64,000 nt of DNA, from positions 144,054 to 208,053 of the forward strand of contig BQMJ01000045.1 in assembly GCA_025991245.1 (NCBI GenBank), in the 5' to 3' direction. Source of the stretch: Galdieria partita (taxonomy: Eukaryota; Rhodophyta; Bangiophyceae; Galdieriales; Galdieriaceae). The notes beneath the pieces are model-generated. The model did no database searches and was not told the DNA's origin. It saw only the letters and a list, made by a program, of their open reading frames with translations. Shown here one piece after another: positions 10,345 through 24,025 of this stretch; the first letter of the stretch is position 1; each line of letters opens with the position of its first letter. Made by a program: the position numbers and the translations under genes.

Positions 10345-11690
10345 TTTCTGTTACACTGAATTTTTTCCGATATCAAAAGATCGAAACTTTCTGGGAAGGG
10401 CCATGAGATGATTTGCTTTTAAAGCCCATTTAATGCTAAATGAGCTTGTCTCACAAAGCGTTGAATGAATCTGTCCAATGTTGTCAGTCCAAATAGGATT
10501 TGATTCCAATCGAAAAGTCACTTTCCTTCTCTTGAGGATAAGTCTTCTTCCTCGAAGTAGTCGATACTTTCTCAAATAAGAAAAGATTATATTTGAAGAT
10601 GGTAGGGAACTCTTGAATTTGTTAAGCTCGTAGCTGTCTTTTGGAATTATTAGCTACTGGAGCATTATATCCGACAGAAGCAATCGGAATTTATTTGAAA
10701 ACCTGAGAATCATTCAAAGAAGGATCAATCAATCTTTCTTCAGAAATAATCTTCAAGGAAAAATCAAGGTGGCAGATAAATAAGTTCCATAAGACTTTTT
10801 TGAAACTGAGCTTGCCTCGAGCGTATGGGTGATTTTGTTCGAAGTAGTCTAGTTATGAAATATACATTTAAAGGGGCGACTCAATTGAAGTTTCCACTTG
10901 AGTTAAATTGTGAACTTGTCGCTAACAATAAACTTATCCTTTGTTTACTCCTGTTGGTACTCAAACATCGTAAAAGCTCAATTTTTAGATTTGCTCATTC
11001 TGTAGAGTTTCAAAACTTCTGATAAACCTAGCAAATACATTTGTAACAAAATTTTTTGGAGATTTCTTCTTTCTGTACTCTCAGCAGTGCAACTTTGAAC
11101 AACTCACCAAGTTATGAAAATATTTTATTGTTCTGAAAAGGCTTATTTCCAAAGATTGCTTCAAGTCACTGGGTCTATTTTCTTACGAGACTTTGTGGAA
11201 AACTAGAGTCTCAAATGAAAACTTGTTGGAAATTCCGTTGCTTGATCTTCGTTTTTTATAAGAACAACTCCTTCTGATATCACAACTCGTTCTTGGATAT
11301 TATTCCTAGTGTCATAACCCTATGTTCCGAGACTTCGAAGAACAAATACGATAGGATTGTTGTTTTAAAACTTTGGGTTCAGAAATATTGTTTTTTGTGA
11401 GGACTATTTCAGATTATATCGAAGTTTGTATTAAACAGCAATCCGACAGCCTACTCTGAGTACCGCTATGGGAGGCAGTTATCAACTTATATTTAGCATT
11501 TTTCATTCAAAGATTAAGATGAAGTTGAAAACGTGAAAGTTGGTCTTCAGGAGAGAAAAACTGGTGACTTTCTTGCTTTCGTTTGAATAGCGTGCACTAC
11601 CTTGCAACTGGAATATTAGTCCACCGGCAAAGTCCTCTTTTGGATTAATTTTACCAACAGACAATTGCCAGTTAGACACAGTCTCATTGG
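10345..11690. other. intergenic, no gene seen
   Basis: AT-rich DNA between the active phosphoesterase and its decayed copy. Short open frames on both strands show no protein-like pattern or splice logic. It probably holds the promoter of the phosphoesterase near 10350-10600. Confidence 0.5.
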
Positions 11691-11714
11691 GAGAACTTAA
11701 AAGCTAAATTGTTC

Positions 11715-12620
11715 ATATAGCCGAGCATTGGCAAATTCCAAGCTTCTAGGATATTGAATATCATAGGTTTTGAGACTACAAGTGGAACAGGGCCTCTTCC
11801 TTAGATACCATCATCAGGAAGTATTCTTGTACCAGGTCGAAGTTTGGACTATTAGGGTCAGCTGATATATATTCTTAGCCATCAGTAGACTATTTATAGT
11901 CATGGTCGCCTTGATCCAAGGTTAAAAAGATGATTGAATTTGTTGGGATCCATATATGTGAGCAAGATATATTGGTAATGCATTGACGAAAAAATTTGTC
12001 TCTTAAGATCCATGCAAAGTCAAGTTGGAATTGGGACATTGTTTTCACTCTGATCATAGATGTGGTCGCTAATTTCTGTCGTTGTAAATGAATGATTGGG
12101 CAGTTCGTTGCTTGTGAGTTCTGCTAATGGCTGGGAATAGGACACGATGTTTTGATTTCTAGTTGCACTGTTTGCTATTTCGAGGATAGAATGTGAAGGG
12201 AACATGTTTCTTCAAATATAATGCCTTTGAAGGAAGTCCTGTTATGGAATGCTCTGACTAGTTTTTCCAAGGTATGGCACTATTCTCCAATGAGTTGGCG
12301 ATGTTGGTGTGAGGAAACTTCTGTTTCTTTGAAACAAGCTATAAAGTTTAATGCTTACCTTATTCGGATTATCTTAGAATGACAAATAAATTGAATCCAG
12401 CTATGACGGCTGTGTAGTCGGGTAGGCTTGGGTTTTTATAGCCATGATAGCGTGATGCTCACATCTTGATCTTGATTATAACATTGATGAAGACATTTCA
12501 GTTCATTGCTCTGTTATGTTGGCTGTTCAGTATTTTCTAATATAATCGCGATGATATGATCAAAGAATGAAAGAGCAGAAGTATTTGTTGGATTGAGAAG
12601 CTATCGCATACATATACTGC
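11715..12620 (-). pseudogene. decayed tandem copy of the secreted phosphoesterase
   Basis: Reading the minus strand, the same order of blocks as the active gene at 9156-10344 appears, with stops and gaps. Matches include the signal-distal VVIIMMEN region (12530-12580), the NPSLPNY block (12400-12440), SATRNQNIVSY against SNATRVKNIVPY (12140-12180), ELPNHSFTT against NLPNFSFIT, the GIYGGGPVP block (11790-11820, where TAT has become the stop TAA) and the GKFHAWNLPY-like end at 11730. The block near 12330-12360 even retains an intron-like gap. Nothing suggests it still makes protein. Confidence 0.8.
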
Positions 12621-13015
12621 AGAACTTGTCCAACAGTAAGAACTACTTCAGAGAAGACTCATTCAGAATCCAGACAATTAGTTTCCAGAAATCTTCTTTA
12701 AGACGAGAAAAGACGATAAGAGATGGTCAAGATTGGAACAGGCTCTTATTTTAATGCTAAAGCAGTCGATACCTTCTAGTGTAGTCATCTTGTGTCCACA
12801 CGACGTTAATCAGATCGTTTTCATTTAATTCCAATGGGTTGCAGAAACAACTGATCAACGTTGAGACATTGCACTGACTTCATTATTCTAATGAGCTCAA
12901 GGTATGTTTATGAAAGAGTTTTCAGCTTTATTGAATTTTCTTTCTGAATCTGTTTCATGCTTAAATAAACAGCAGTTAATATTTCTATTCATAGTATATC
13001 GTGAGGCAAGTAGAA

Positions 13016-14300
13016 ATGAGAGATAATGATGGAACTGAAACACAAGATTCTATTACTGGCGAACTATTTTTTGAGAGAAGTGTTAGTGTTGTCCCTATAA
13101 AGGAAGAGGACGAAAGCCCAAACACAGTTTGCCTAGAAGACTTGGATCTTAAAGGCAGCAGCTGCAGACTTTTCTGTTTAAAGCATGCTGAAGTTACTAT
13201 TATGGACTGTCTGAAGTTCCTTTACCAACAGAAACAGAACGGAATTGAATATTGCAATAATAAGATGGATTTAGCCCTAAAGGTAACAGACCGAATATTT
13301 GTCCTGGATATTTCTTATCAGAATTTGTTGGGCTATTTGACTATGCAAGATTTACTCGTTTTCCCGGTGGAATGCAAGATTACCGTAAGCATCTCAATTC
13401 TGTCATTTTCATATTCTCAACCATCTTTCAGTCACTGTTGCGGAAATTTAAGGTAATACTCCAAACTAGGACAAGTTTGAAGACAGCTTTGAGAACATTT
13501 TGTACTCTTGGCACGAATTTCATCCCTGTGGCAGATAGTGAAGGTACATTCATTGGCATTGTAAGTCTTCTCGAGGTAATTCGGAGGTTAGAAGTGTGTC
13601 GTGGAAGTCCTTTTCCACGAAACAATTGTTTAAAACGGTTAGAGGAGTCCCAAACGAATGTGTCTACTCGCAAACCATTAAGTTCATTTCACTCAAACTC
13701 AAAACCTACATACTTTAAGTCTTCTCTTTATTCATTAGTCTTAGAAAGATTTTTGTGGCTGCTAATTTTACTCTTGTTGCAAAGTGTATCTTCTGTCATT
13801 CTTGATAGCTTCCAGGAATTGATCGAAAAGCATCTAGTAATATCTCTCTTTCTTACAATGCTTATAGGGACTGGAGGAAATGCTGGTTCACAGTCTTCTG
13901 CGATAGTTATTCGAGGTCTGGCAACTGGTGAAATACAACATTGGAACTCATTCAGGTATTTTCTTTCTAGTTTTGCTAAGAACCCACATTTTTACAAAAT
14001 TTCATCAGAGCCCTGAAACGAGAACTCTTTATTGCTCTTTTTATTGCTGCTTCTCTTAGCTGTGTCGCATTTATTCGCGTTGTATTTACTGTACACAGTT
14101 CAAAAGACGCATTGACGATTTCCATTGCTCTTTTTGTTCTCATTCTTTGGGCAGTAGCAGTTGGTACGCTTACTCCATTGTTCTTAGAATACTGTGGTGC
14201 AGATCCCGCACATTGCGCAAGTCCTATTCTGGCTACTGCCACTGATGTAGTCGGAGTTTTTGTTACGTGCATTGTGGCAACGACCATCTTCCATTATTGA
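13016..14300 (+). CDS. MgtE / SLC41-type magnesium transporter
   Basis: Three exons (13016-13384, 13432-13955, 14009-14300; introns 47 and 53 bp) give 394 residues. The N-terminal cytosolic part contains a CBS-pair-like region (TIMDCLKFLYQQ... FIPVADSEGTFIGIVSLLEV), which senses Mg or nucleotides in MgtE. Five membrane helices follow (about residues 240-394). The Mg-pore signatures are clear: LIGTGGNAGSQSSAIVIRGL after helix 2 and DPAHCASPILATATDVVGV before helix 5, where MgtE has its ion-selecting Asp. The N-terminal MgtE_N superhelix seems missing or shortened. It probably imports or redistributes Mg or a similar divalent ion; which membrane is not evident. Confidence 0.88.
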
Positions 14301-14834
14301 TTTAGATGGTTTCATGTCGTGTCTCACAATAAAGGATCAGTGTTCAATCATTTTGTGTACTGTGTTTCTTCTTGTTGTCTACAACACGCTATTCTTTCTT
14401 GATGAGGTACTGTCGTGTTCTAATACTTTTTTAAACACAAGTTGCGCTTACTTTGTACATTTCGAAACTTTCTCGTTATCCTGACGTTGAGAAGATTCTG
14501 ACGCTGAGTAGTACGAAAAACATTAAATTGCAATGCACTATAAAATTATAAACAGTTCTCAAGACATCATTCGTTGATAAGTATTTCCTCAAGCGAAATC
14601 CAAGAATTTTTTGCTCTTTTTTGATTCCTGTGAAAGAGGAGACTCATGACTGTCACGAAAGGAGCTTGAGCGGATTTGTCCTTCCCAAATAATCCAGCTG
14701 GTCTACAGACGTCTCTTGGACAATTATGCGAATGCTGCATTCTAGATGGAAGTTGCTAGCATTAAATGGATCCAAGGTGAGTTAAAAGAATTGATTGTCA
14801 TTGATGTTTCTTCTAGTGTTCGTCTCTGAGGAGA
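14301..14834. other. intergenic, no gene seen
   Basis: About 530 bp between two plus-strand transporter genes. It must contain the 3' end of the Mg transporter transcript and the promoter of the sugar transporter. No protein-like frame or RNA gene recognised. Confidence 0.5.
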
Positions 14835-16593
14835 ATGGATAGTGTTCAAGCCATACAAGATGAAACGAAAGCAGATCGAACCATTTCAAGAAACGAAAAA
14901 AATGAAGGTGTTCAAAGAAAGCTATCTAAGAGCTTAGAGGGCATTAAAGACAAGAGCTTAGAAACACTAGTTGACAATATTGTGGTCTCTGAAGAGGATA
15001 AAGTGGAAGTCCAAGAAGATATAGATAAGATATCAGAGCAAGTTCCCCGAGGAACCTTTGGAAACCCTAAATTCTATTTGCACTTCTTGGCAGTCTATGC
15101 TTCATTCGGTGGTTTCTTGTATGGGGTGGACCAAACCTTAGTTAGCGGCGCTTTGCTGTATCTAATGAAAGATATCAAGCTGAATGTTGGACAGGAGTCT
15201 TTGATTACTAGTGGTGTATCTCTAGGAGGCATTCCTGGAGCCATAGCGTAAGTAATTACTCTATATGGTATAAGGTATTGACGCATAAGAATACCATAGA
15301 GCTATTGCAGTCAATGAGGCTCTTGGAAGAAGAGGTGGAATCATCATTGCTTGTCTTTTAGATACGACTGGTGCAATAATGTGCGCGGCAGCTCGATCTT
15401 ATGGGGTTTTGTTGCCCGGAAGACTCATTCTAGGAGCTGGTATTGGAATGGAGGCAATGACAGTTCCTACTTATATCGCCGAATGTTCACCAAAGCAAAG
15501 GAGAGGAGGGTTGGTATCTTTGTATCAGGTGATGATTGTATTTGGGCTTCTAGGCGGTTACGTGGTTGATGCTATATTCACCAACGTTGATGGAAGTTGG
15601 AGATATATGCTAGGGTCGTCTCTAGTTTTTTCAACTATATTGATGACTGGTGCGATATTCTTCCCAGAGAGTCCTCGTTGGCTAATGAAGCGAGGAAGGT
15701 ATCAGAGAGCATTAGTAGTTTGGAGGAAATTGCGAGGTTTCCAAGGAGATGAAATTGAGGAATTTGTCCGAATGAAGAAAGTTGTAGAGACAGAGAGACA
15801 GTTTGCAAAGCCTTTTCTTGTTGTTATGATGGACTTTCTGCGTGTACCACACTGCCGTAGAGCATTTGAGTTGGGAGTAGGAATAATGTTCATTCAAGAA
15901 TTTTCTGGTGTTGCCACTATCAATTACTATACTGGAACCTTATTTGAGAAGTTGGGCATGACTCCTAGTCATTCTGTTTATATGGGAATGATAGGAGAAG
16001 GTGTATTTTTCTTTTCGACTATTCCTGCCATTTACCTTAATGATAAAATTGGAAGAAGATGGTTATTACTATCAACCATGCCTGGCATCATTTTAGGTCT
16101 TATTATAACTGGTTTCTCTTTCTACGCAGGCGATAAAAGCTCAAAAGTGGGACTCTACACTTGGGGAGTGGTTACATTTTATTTGTTTTGGGGTCCTGGA
16201 ATGGGTCCCGTACCTTGGACTATCAATTCAGAAATATTTCCAACCTATATAAGGACTTACGGAGTGGCTAGTTGCACAATAATGAATTTCTTTGGTAACT
16301 GGCTTACATCATACGAATTCCTCAGAATGGAGAAACATATGACGGATCCTGGAGTCTTTATCGGGTTCTATGGGGGAATAGTTTTTCTTGGTTGGATCTA
16401 CCTCATCTTTTTTATGCCCGAAACAAGAAATCTCACCCTTGAAGAGATAAAACAAACATTCTCACTGAGCCATTGGGAAATTGCCAAAAGAAACTGGCAG
16501 AAAGCTGTTGACGACTGGCATCTTATCAAAGCATATTTTTGCAGACAACGCAGTAGCATACAAAATGCTCATCCAATGTCTCAAACAGTATGA
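14835..16593 (+). CDS. MFS sugar transporter
   Basis: Two exons (14835-15247, 15300-16593; intron 52 bp) give 568 residues. A charged, Lys/Glu-rich cytosolic tail of about 85 residues precedes the first membrane helix (HFLAVYASFGGFLYGVDQ, with the Asp-Gln of sugar porters). Twelve helices are expected. Sugar-porter signatures: NEALGRRGG between helices 2 and 3, PTYIAECSPKQRRGG, FFPESPRWLMKRGR at the end of helix 6, the DKIGRR repeat in the second half, and FFMPETRNLTLEEI after helix 12. Galdieria species are known for many sugar and polyol transporters that support heterotrophic growth, and this fits. The sugar or polyol specificity cannot be read from sequence. Proton symport is likely in an acidophile. 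Confidence 0.92.
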
Positions 16594-17029
16594 GAATAAT
16601 CAACGTCCTTGCATGGAATGACTTGTTTGTATCATTGTTCGATGATTATTAAATGCCTTTGTTACTACAAGAGATTCCTTTGAAACAGGAAATGTATGCT
16701 AACACTGTAATATGTATTTTAGCAAGAGCAAATAACTCTTTCTTGAACAACCTTGCAAACTTTGGAAATTTTTCATCCTGCGACTTCCAAATTCACTGTT
16801 AGTTTGGATAAATCCATTTGAACTACTAAAGATAGAAGGACACTCGAGAAATATTAAGAAATATGAAATACTATTATGTTTCTAGCTGTACAAACCTCTT
16901 GAAAAGTTCCTTAATGAAACTCATTGAAAACATCATCCACATGTTTGCAAATGGAAGAAAACATCAAATTATTCTTTTGAGGAGGATGTCTTTGTAGACT
17001 AACGTGCAACCTTTGGAAACCTTTGAAGG
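16594..17029. other. intergenic, no gene seen
   Basis: About 435 bp between the sugar transporter and the MAP kinase, both on the plus strand. AT-rich; likely terminator and promoter; nothing specific recognised. Confidence 0.5.
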
Positions 17030-18788
<1,759 letters not shown>

Positions 18789-18933
18789 TTTCAGTTAAAA
18801 TGAAAATTGCTTGACGTGATAAACTTCACTGTCTTTTCGGGTTTATTCTTATTGATAAAGAAAGGCAAAGTGCATTTAGATTGAACGACAACCTCCACCA
18901 ACAGTCTCTATAACAACCGATCTTTTTTCCTTC

Positions 18934-19257
18934 TTAAGACTCCGTCATTTCTCTCAAACGACGAATAGTACTTCGCACTGTTGCTGCTGCCTGTGTGCTC
19001 AGAGACCAAGCACCACCTGCTATTGACCTGTTACAGGATTTGCAACGCCATATACCAACCGCCTAAAACACTTTAGACGTATGTCATAACAACCTTCTTA
19101 GAAATACCTCTCGTTTTATGGAGTCCTTTCCACAGAACGCACAAGTATACTTTGCATGCTGAGCAATTTCGATCTTCTTGATTTGTTTTCTTATGGAGGA
19201 GCCATAACGTGTGCCATATTTACCTACAATACCCACTTTTCTTGTTCGCTTTCCCAT
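18934..19257 (-). CDS. RPL37A: 60S ribosomal protein eL43 (L37a)
   Basis: Two exons (19257-19108, 19062-18934; intron 45 bp) give exactly 92 residues, the usual length of the family. Sequence landmarks: start [19 protein letters not shown], then the zinc ribbon CAFCGK ... CKSCNR split by the intron, then [17 protein letters not shown] and the helical end. It is a structural protein of the large cytosolic ribosomal subunit. The gene lies 44 bp from the stop of the WDR44-like gene and is convergent with the MAP kinase gene (about 145 bp between stops). Confidence 0.97.
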
Positions 19258-19301
19258 CGAACCGGAGGACTAGGACGACGACGAACAAAATGGAAAAATA
19301 A

Positions 19302-21041
19302 TTAAATTTGCTTTACTGATTGTTCATCTGTAACGAAATTTTCAAAGATGCTAATCTGTCCATTGTGACTAGAACAAATAATAACCAAACCACTCTCTCT
19401 TGTTAAGTCATGTGTATCTTTTCTGGCAGGACCAAAGATAGCACAAGTTACGTTCGAATCTAGCATAAAGTATTCACAGTCCAAACGTTCCAACTTGCTA
19501 CGTCCACCAGAACTAGTCGAACCCAGTTCCGAAGCTCGCCATACATACACTGCCTTATCCTCTGAGCCGCTAATAACAAAAGTGCCGTTCTTATGAAAGG
19601 TTCCGTGTATCTGGCTGGATTGATTATGATGCCCCATGTATTTGCAACTTCGTGAAAAGTCATCTACTCGGTAACAACGCATTCGTGAATCATTGGAAGA
19701 AACTAAAAACTAAAATACATGAGAAAAGACCACGACGACATGGCAATACCAACCTCTTCACCGTTTGGTGAAAAACAAATTCCTGATATCTTGCTGCCTC
19801 TGCTATTTTTTCCTCTCCTAGAACGAACGTCAAACTGAGTAATGTATTGAATACACCAGTCGCCCTTCTAATAAATGAAACATTCATATAAAATACTTCA
19901 ATTCTAACCGAAACCATACCTCATTCTTCAAATAATAAACTTTACACTGACCTCTGCACGAACCAACTAGAGCCTGCTTGCCATCCTCTGAAATAGAGAT
20001 TGCAGTTATCACGTCTCGAGTTTCTGTCCATGATAACACGCTCTTATCTACTACGTTCCACAGTCGAAGTTTCTCATCAAGTGAACCACTTAAAAAAACA
20101 CGCTCATCCTGAGGATGGAAACAGACACAAGTTACAAAGTCTGCATGTTGAAAGCTTCTAAGACAACTATCGACTGAGACATGCCACAGTTTTACTGTTT
20201 TGTCAATTGATGCAGAGAGTAAGAAATCATTCTAGCAAAAGCATACGTAATGAAACAATTGCATAGCTACTTTACCGACCTGGGACCAATCCAAGCTTAG
20301 AATGTCTCTATGGTGTCCTTTGTATTCCCTAAAGGGATAGGGAACTATATATTCCCTCTTATATAAGGAATGAATTTTGATATCACTTCGACGACTAGCG
20401 ATACCTTCATTGGTTTCCATATTTTGAGTAGTTTCAGTATCCTCCTTCAACTCTAACTCTGAATCTAAGTTTCGAGAAGCTACTCAATTCATTAAAGGAA
20501 TTCACAACAATAAAACAGAACACATACATAATTTCCAAACACGGATAATGTTATCCTCGCCACAGGAAGCCAAATACTTCCTGCTCTTACTCAACTTAAT
20601 ACACCAAATAGCTCCACGGTGACCTTGTATACTTTGTATCAAAAATAGGTTATTCAACTCTCTTGTTGGTCTTCCACGAGTAAAAACCTAACAAAGTTCC
20701 GACATCATCCTTATCAAGAAACAAATCCAGAAAATAAAGCAGACCTTTACATAGCCAGGACCTCTATTCAAATTACGAATATCCTCTGATTGCTCCTTGG
20801 TCGGTAGTCGCTTTTCTTCCTCTTCTTCGCTTTCAGAGGTTTCACTCCCGGTTAGTTGTCTATCCCAGCTCTTTGCAAGTTGCAAATAAAGAGGGTCAAA
20901 AGCTTTCTCTATATCCTTTATCGACGTTCTTTCACCCTAAACTCTTCATTTACTCAAGTCGTTCTTCTCAAAAGGAACTTTATTTCTTACAGTATCAAGA
21001 TTCTTAACCAGCAAGTTACCGTCTTCATCAATCAATTCCAT
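19302..21041 (-). CDS. WDR44: WDR44 (Rabphilin-11)-like WD40 protein
   Basis: Seven exons (21041-20991, 20936-20745, 20687-20528, 20479-20280, 20231-19920, 19867-19754, 19709-19302) give 478 residues, phases consistent. After an acidic N-terminus ([10 protein letters not shown]) come WD repeats: [20 protein letters not shown], a charged insert, [52 protein letters not shown], and [14 protein letters not shown] near the end. The insert and the DFVT.. FHP.D..FLSGSLD pattern match human WDR44, an effector of Rab11 in endosome recycling. It is about half the length of WDR44 because the long Rab-binding N-terminal region is missing, so Rab binding is unproven. Its start is 20 bp from the divergent phosphatase gene. 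Confidence 0.88.
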
Positions 21042-21061
21042 CAAACTTTAAATTTTCTCCA

Positions 21062-21744
21062 ATGGAAAGGGATCGAGCTCGTCTGAAAGGGATTCTTAAA
21101 GCCGGAAAACTGCCAAAGTTGGCTGTGTTTGACTTGGTATCGCAGATTAAGATAGCTGCGGTATTGTGACTCAACTACATTTAGGACTATACTATTTGGG
21201 CTTTTTGGAATGACTGTACTGCAGGGCCACCTTATCGGAGGGAAAGTTCTTCTACCATAGCTGATCGAAGCGGAGAACTTTTACATATGTACCCGCAGTC
21301 GAGAATGATTCTAGAAGAATTCCAAAGTGAAGGAGTTAAAATAGGGTTCGCCTCACGTAGCCCAGTTCCTAAGTGGACACGGTAGTTTGACCGCTTACTG
21401 TTTATCAAGCTGTTGGGTTCACAGTTCACTCAAGGAAAGTTGTCGAGGTGTTTGATCTCTTGTCCATAGTTAACAATCTCTGTGAGATATATCCAGGTTC
21501 AAAAGAACCTCACTTTATAAGTCTGCAGAAGAAGACATGCGTTGCTTTTGATGAAATGATATTTTTTGATGACGAGTAGGCTTCTATGTTTTCAAAACCT
21601 TTTGACTTATCGATATCGACTATTAGGATGCGAAATCTTATTGACATTTCTAAGCTCGGTGTTACTTGCCAGTATTGCCCAAGAGGACTCAATGTTGATG
21701 AAGTTGAAAAATGCCTCGAAGCGTACAGAAAAAGGAGAACTTAA
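21062..21744 (+). CDS. MDP1: magnesium-dependent phosphatase 1 (MDP1), HAD superfamily
   Basis: Four exons (21062-21136, 21185-21381, 21435-21575, 21627-21744) give 176 residues. The HAD catalytic motif FDLDYT is split by the first intron after FDL; exon 2 begins DYTIWAFWND. Motif II FASRSP and the acidic motif IFFDDE (again split by an intron) follow, then NLIDISKLGVTC and NVDEVEKCLEAY, matching animal and plant MDP1 closely. The family removes phosphate from small molecules and from glycated amines. The third exon begins after CTCAAG rather than the earlier CACAG, which would break the frame. Head-to-head with the WDR44-like gene. Confidence 0.93.
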
Positions 21745-22219
21745 GTTGGCAGAATCAGGATAACGGTTTCTTTCAACGAAGTGGCATTTTTATCGAACTT
21801 TCCTTCCTTATTCCCTATAAAGATGAGTTGCTTAGTATGGTTCTCTCATTGACCAATTGTTATTTCCTCAATCAGTCTTTCTGATATGTGAATTCTTCAT
21901 TTTCCAAGACTTTTTTCTTGCGGAACAAATTTTAGCTGCTTTCGTTGAGAACTTACAAGAGAGCTCTTTCTGCTTGAACATTTACTGCCCGTAGAAATTT
22001 ATCTCGCTATGTGGGATCGAAAAATGCGCCCACTCATGAAGTTAGTAAAAGCTTCGTAAAACACTCCAATAGCTGTTATCCAGAAGAAAACGTAGAGTCG
22101 ATATGTCAATAAAGATTGATAATAAATAACGTTGTTATTATCGTGAAATCGTCAAAATGACCAAGTCAAAGTTCCCAAAAATTCATACAGTCGAAAAAAT
22201 GATAAAAACTGAAAGTAGG
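21745..22219. other. intergenic between convergent genes
   Basis: About 470 bp between the stops of MDP1 (plus) and the MFSD1-like gene (minus). I see no gene, only AT-rich DNA that must contain both 3' ends. Confidence 0.5.
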
Positions 22220-23836
22220 TCATTGAATGCCTATTTTTGCATAATAGTTTCTTCGTACGACACCGCTTTCACCTCGTGGACCTAAAAGCCGCTGACGAAC
22301 TAGCACGACGACCCGGGGAGTGACTGGTACAATCATCAGCTTTCCTTGTAACTGTATTTCACTCTCCAAGGCAAGAGGCTGTCGAAGCTCTTCAATTTCC
22401 TCTAATTGCTCTGTTGGTTTGTTGATTCGATCCTCTCCAAACCTGTCCAGAATATTCCAAACGAAAACTACACAACATGAAAACATTCCAATCATTTCTA
22501 AAAACCTAAGAGATTGACGATAACCTTTGCGATCAATAATGATCCCCATGAAAAATGTTGTGAGTGACGTCCCAAGATTCTGCAGTGCTTGAGCTATGCC
22601 TATAGCAGTAGCCAAAGATTGCGGATTCACACAAATTGCCAAAGAAGGCCAAAGAGCTGACGATATTCCTGATAAGCCCAAACCAAGAAATATAGAACAA
22701 GAATAGAGAATTTGCATACGACTAAAGCTATGAAATACATTCATAGAATGAAATGAATTCGATAAAATATGTAATGATAAACTCGTCAACATCACGGCTA
22801 ATCCAATTGTTATACCTCTGTACCCATACAAGTCCAACAGCTTTCCCAGTACAGGTGCTAGAAACATGGAAACATTATATATAAGAGAAACTAGAAAGCC
22901 TGCAGTAGAACCAGCTACATCTAAAGAACATTTTCAGAAATAGTCGAACAAAGAAAGACAAGTCCCTACCGAATTCACGCTGGAAAAGATCTGTTCCAAT
23001 CGCTATAAACGAGAAAAATATGGCATATACACTCATTCCTGCAATCGATCCCAGCCAAAAACTCAGAGGGAAGATTGCTTTAGAGGAAAACTTGTGCTCA
23101 ACGTTCGAGAGCGACGTATTTCCTTGATCAATTTGTGTCATAGTAAAATTGAGCTCCTCTTCCGCTTTCCTGTCGACATAAACGAAACACAGTGTAGCCA
23201 CAAAAGAAACACTGCACAAAAGGCCACCTAATAAAAAAGCAGAGGAAAGACCAAAACGTTCGCTGTAGGAAGGAAGAATATTGAATGCAATAATACTTCC
23301 AAGTCTTGAAACTGTTAAAGAAAAGCCGAAAGCCATTGCAAGCTCACTTCCTTGAAACCAGTGAGAAACAATTGTACTTTGACAAACATTCAAACTTTCA
23401 CTTCCCGAACCAAACAGAAATCTTCCTACTAGTAATAGCTTGAAACTCTTGCAGAATACTCCCGTAGTGGTGATAAGCTGACCAATCAGGGTTATTAAAC
23501 TGAGAACAACTGAGCATGGTCTACTTCCAAAGGTGTCTATGAAGAAACCTCCCAGAAATACCAACACAACGTTTGGCCAAGCATATACACTATAAAGAAG
23601 ATTGAATTCCGTTGCAGAAAGCTTCATAGGTCCACGTTCTAGTAGGCTTCCTAGAGCTCCTGGAGTATCAAAGCAAAAATACGAACCAAAAGTAAACAAA
23701 CAACTAATTGAATTTCAGTGGGTGAACCAAGACACTCAAAGAACTCTAGAGTAGAACTACGGACTCACACAAAAAAGAGTACCACGAAGCGTTGTCTTCG
23801 GCGAGAAAGCGAAGCAACCGCAGTTGTTTGAGCCAT
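22220..23836 (-). CDS. MFSD1-like major facilitator (lysosome/vacuole type)
   Basis: Three exons (23836-23769, 23703-22970, 22920-22220) give 500 residues with about twelve membrane helices. The block FGSYFCFDTPGALG, then LLYSVYAWPNVVLVFLGGFF and VGRFLFGSGSESLNVCQ, is diagnostic for MFSD1, where GSYYCYDNPGAL and RFVFGIGGESLAVAQ occupy the same places. Animal MFSD1 is a lysosomal exporter of dipeptides made by proteolysis. The end of the protein is a charged cytosolic tail of about 75 residues. The likely location is the vacuole or lysosome membrane; substrate is by analogy only. Confidence 0.87.
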
Positions 23837-24025
23837 GGATACCGGTCTCCACTTATTAGCTAGATGAAACCTTCAAAAGCGCCTCTCATCAATCTTCACA
23901 ACTGCATTCTACAAAAAGTTTCTAATCCGTTTCACTTGAAATGTCATTTTATATGTGCAATCTCAATGTCTTGTGTGAAAGTTTCCACAAGTTCTCTTTT
24001 CTCTTTGTATCTCGGATTCAAATGA

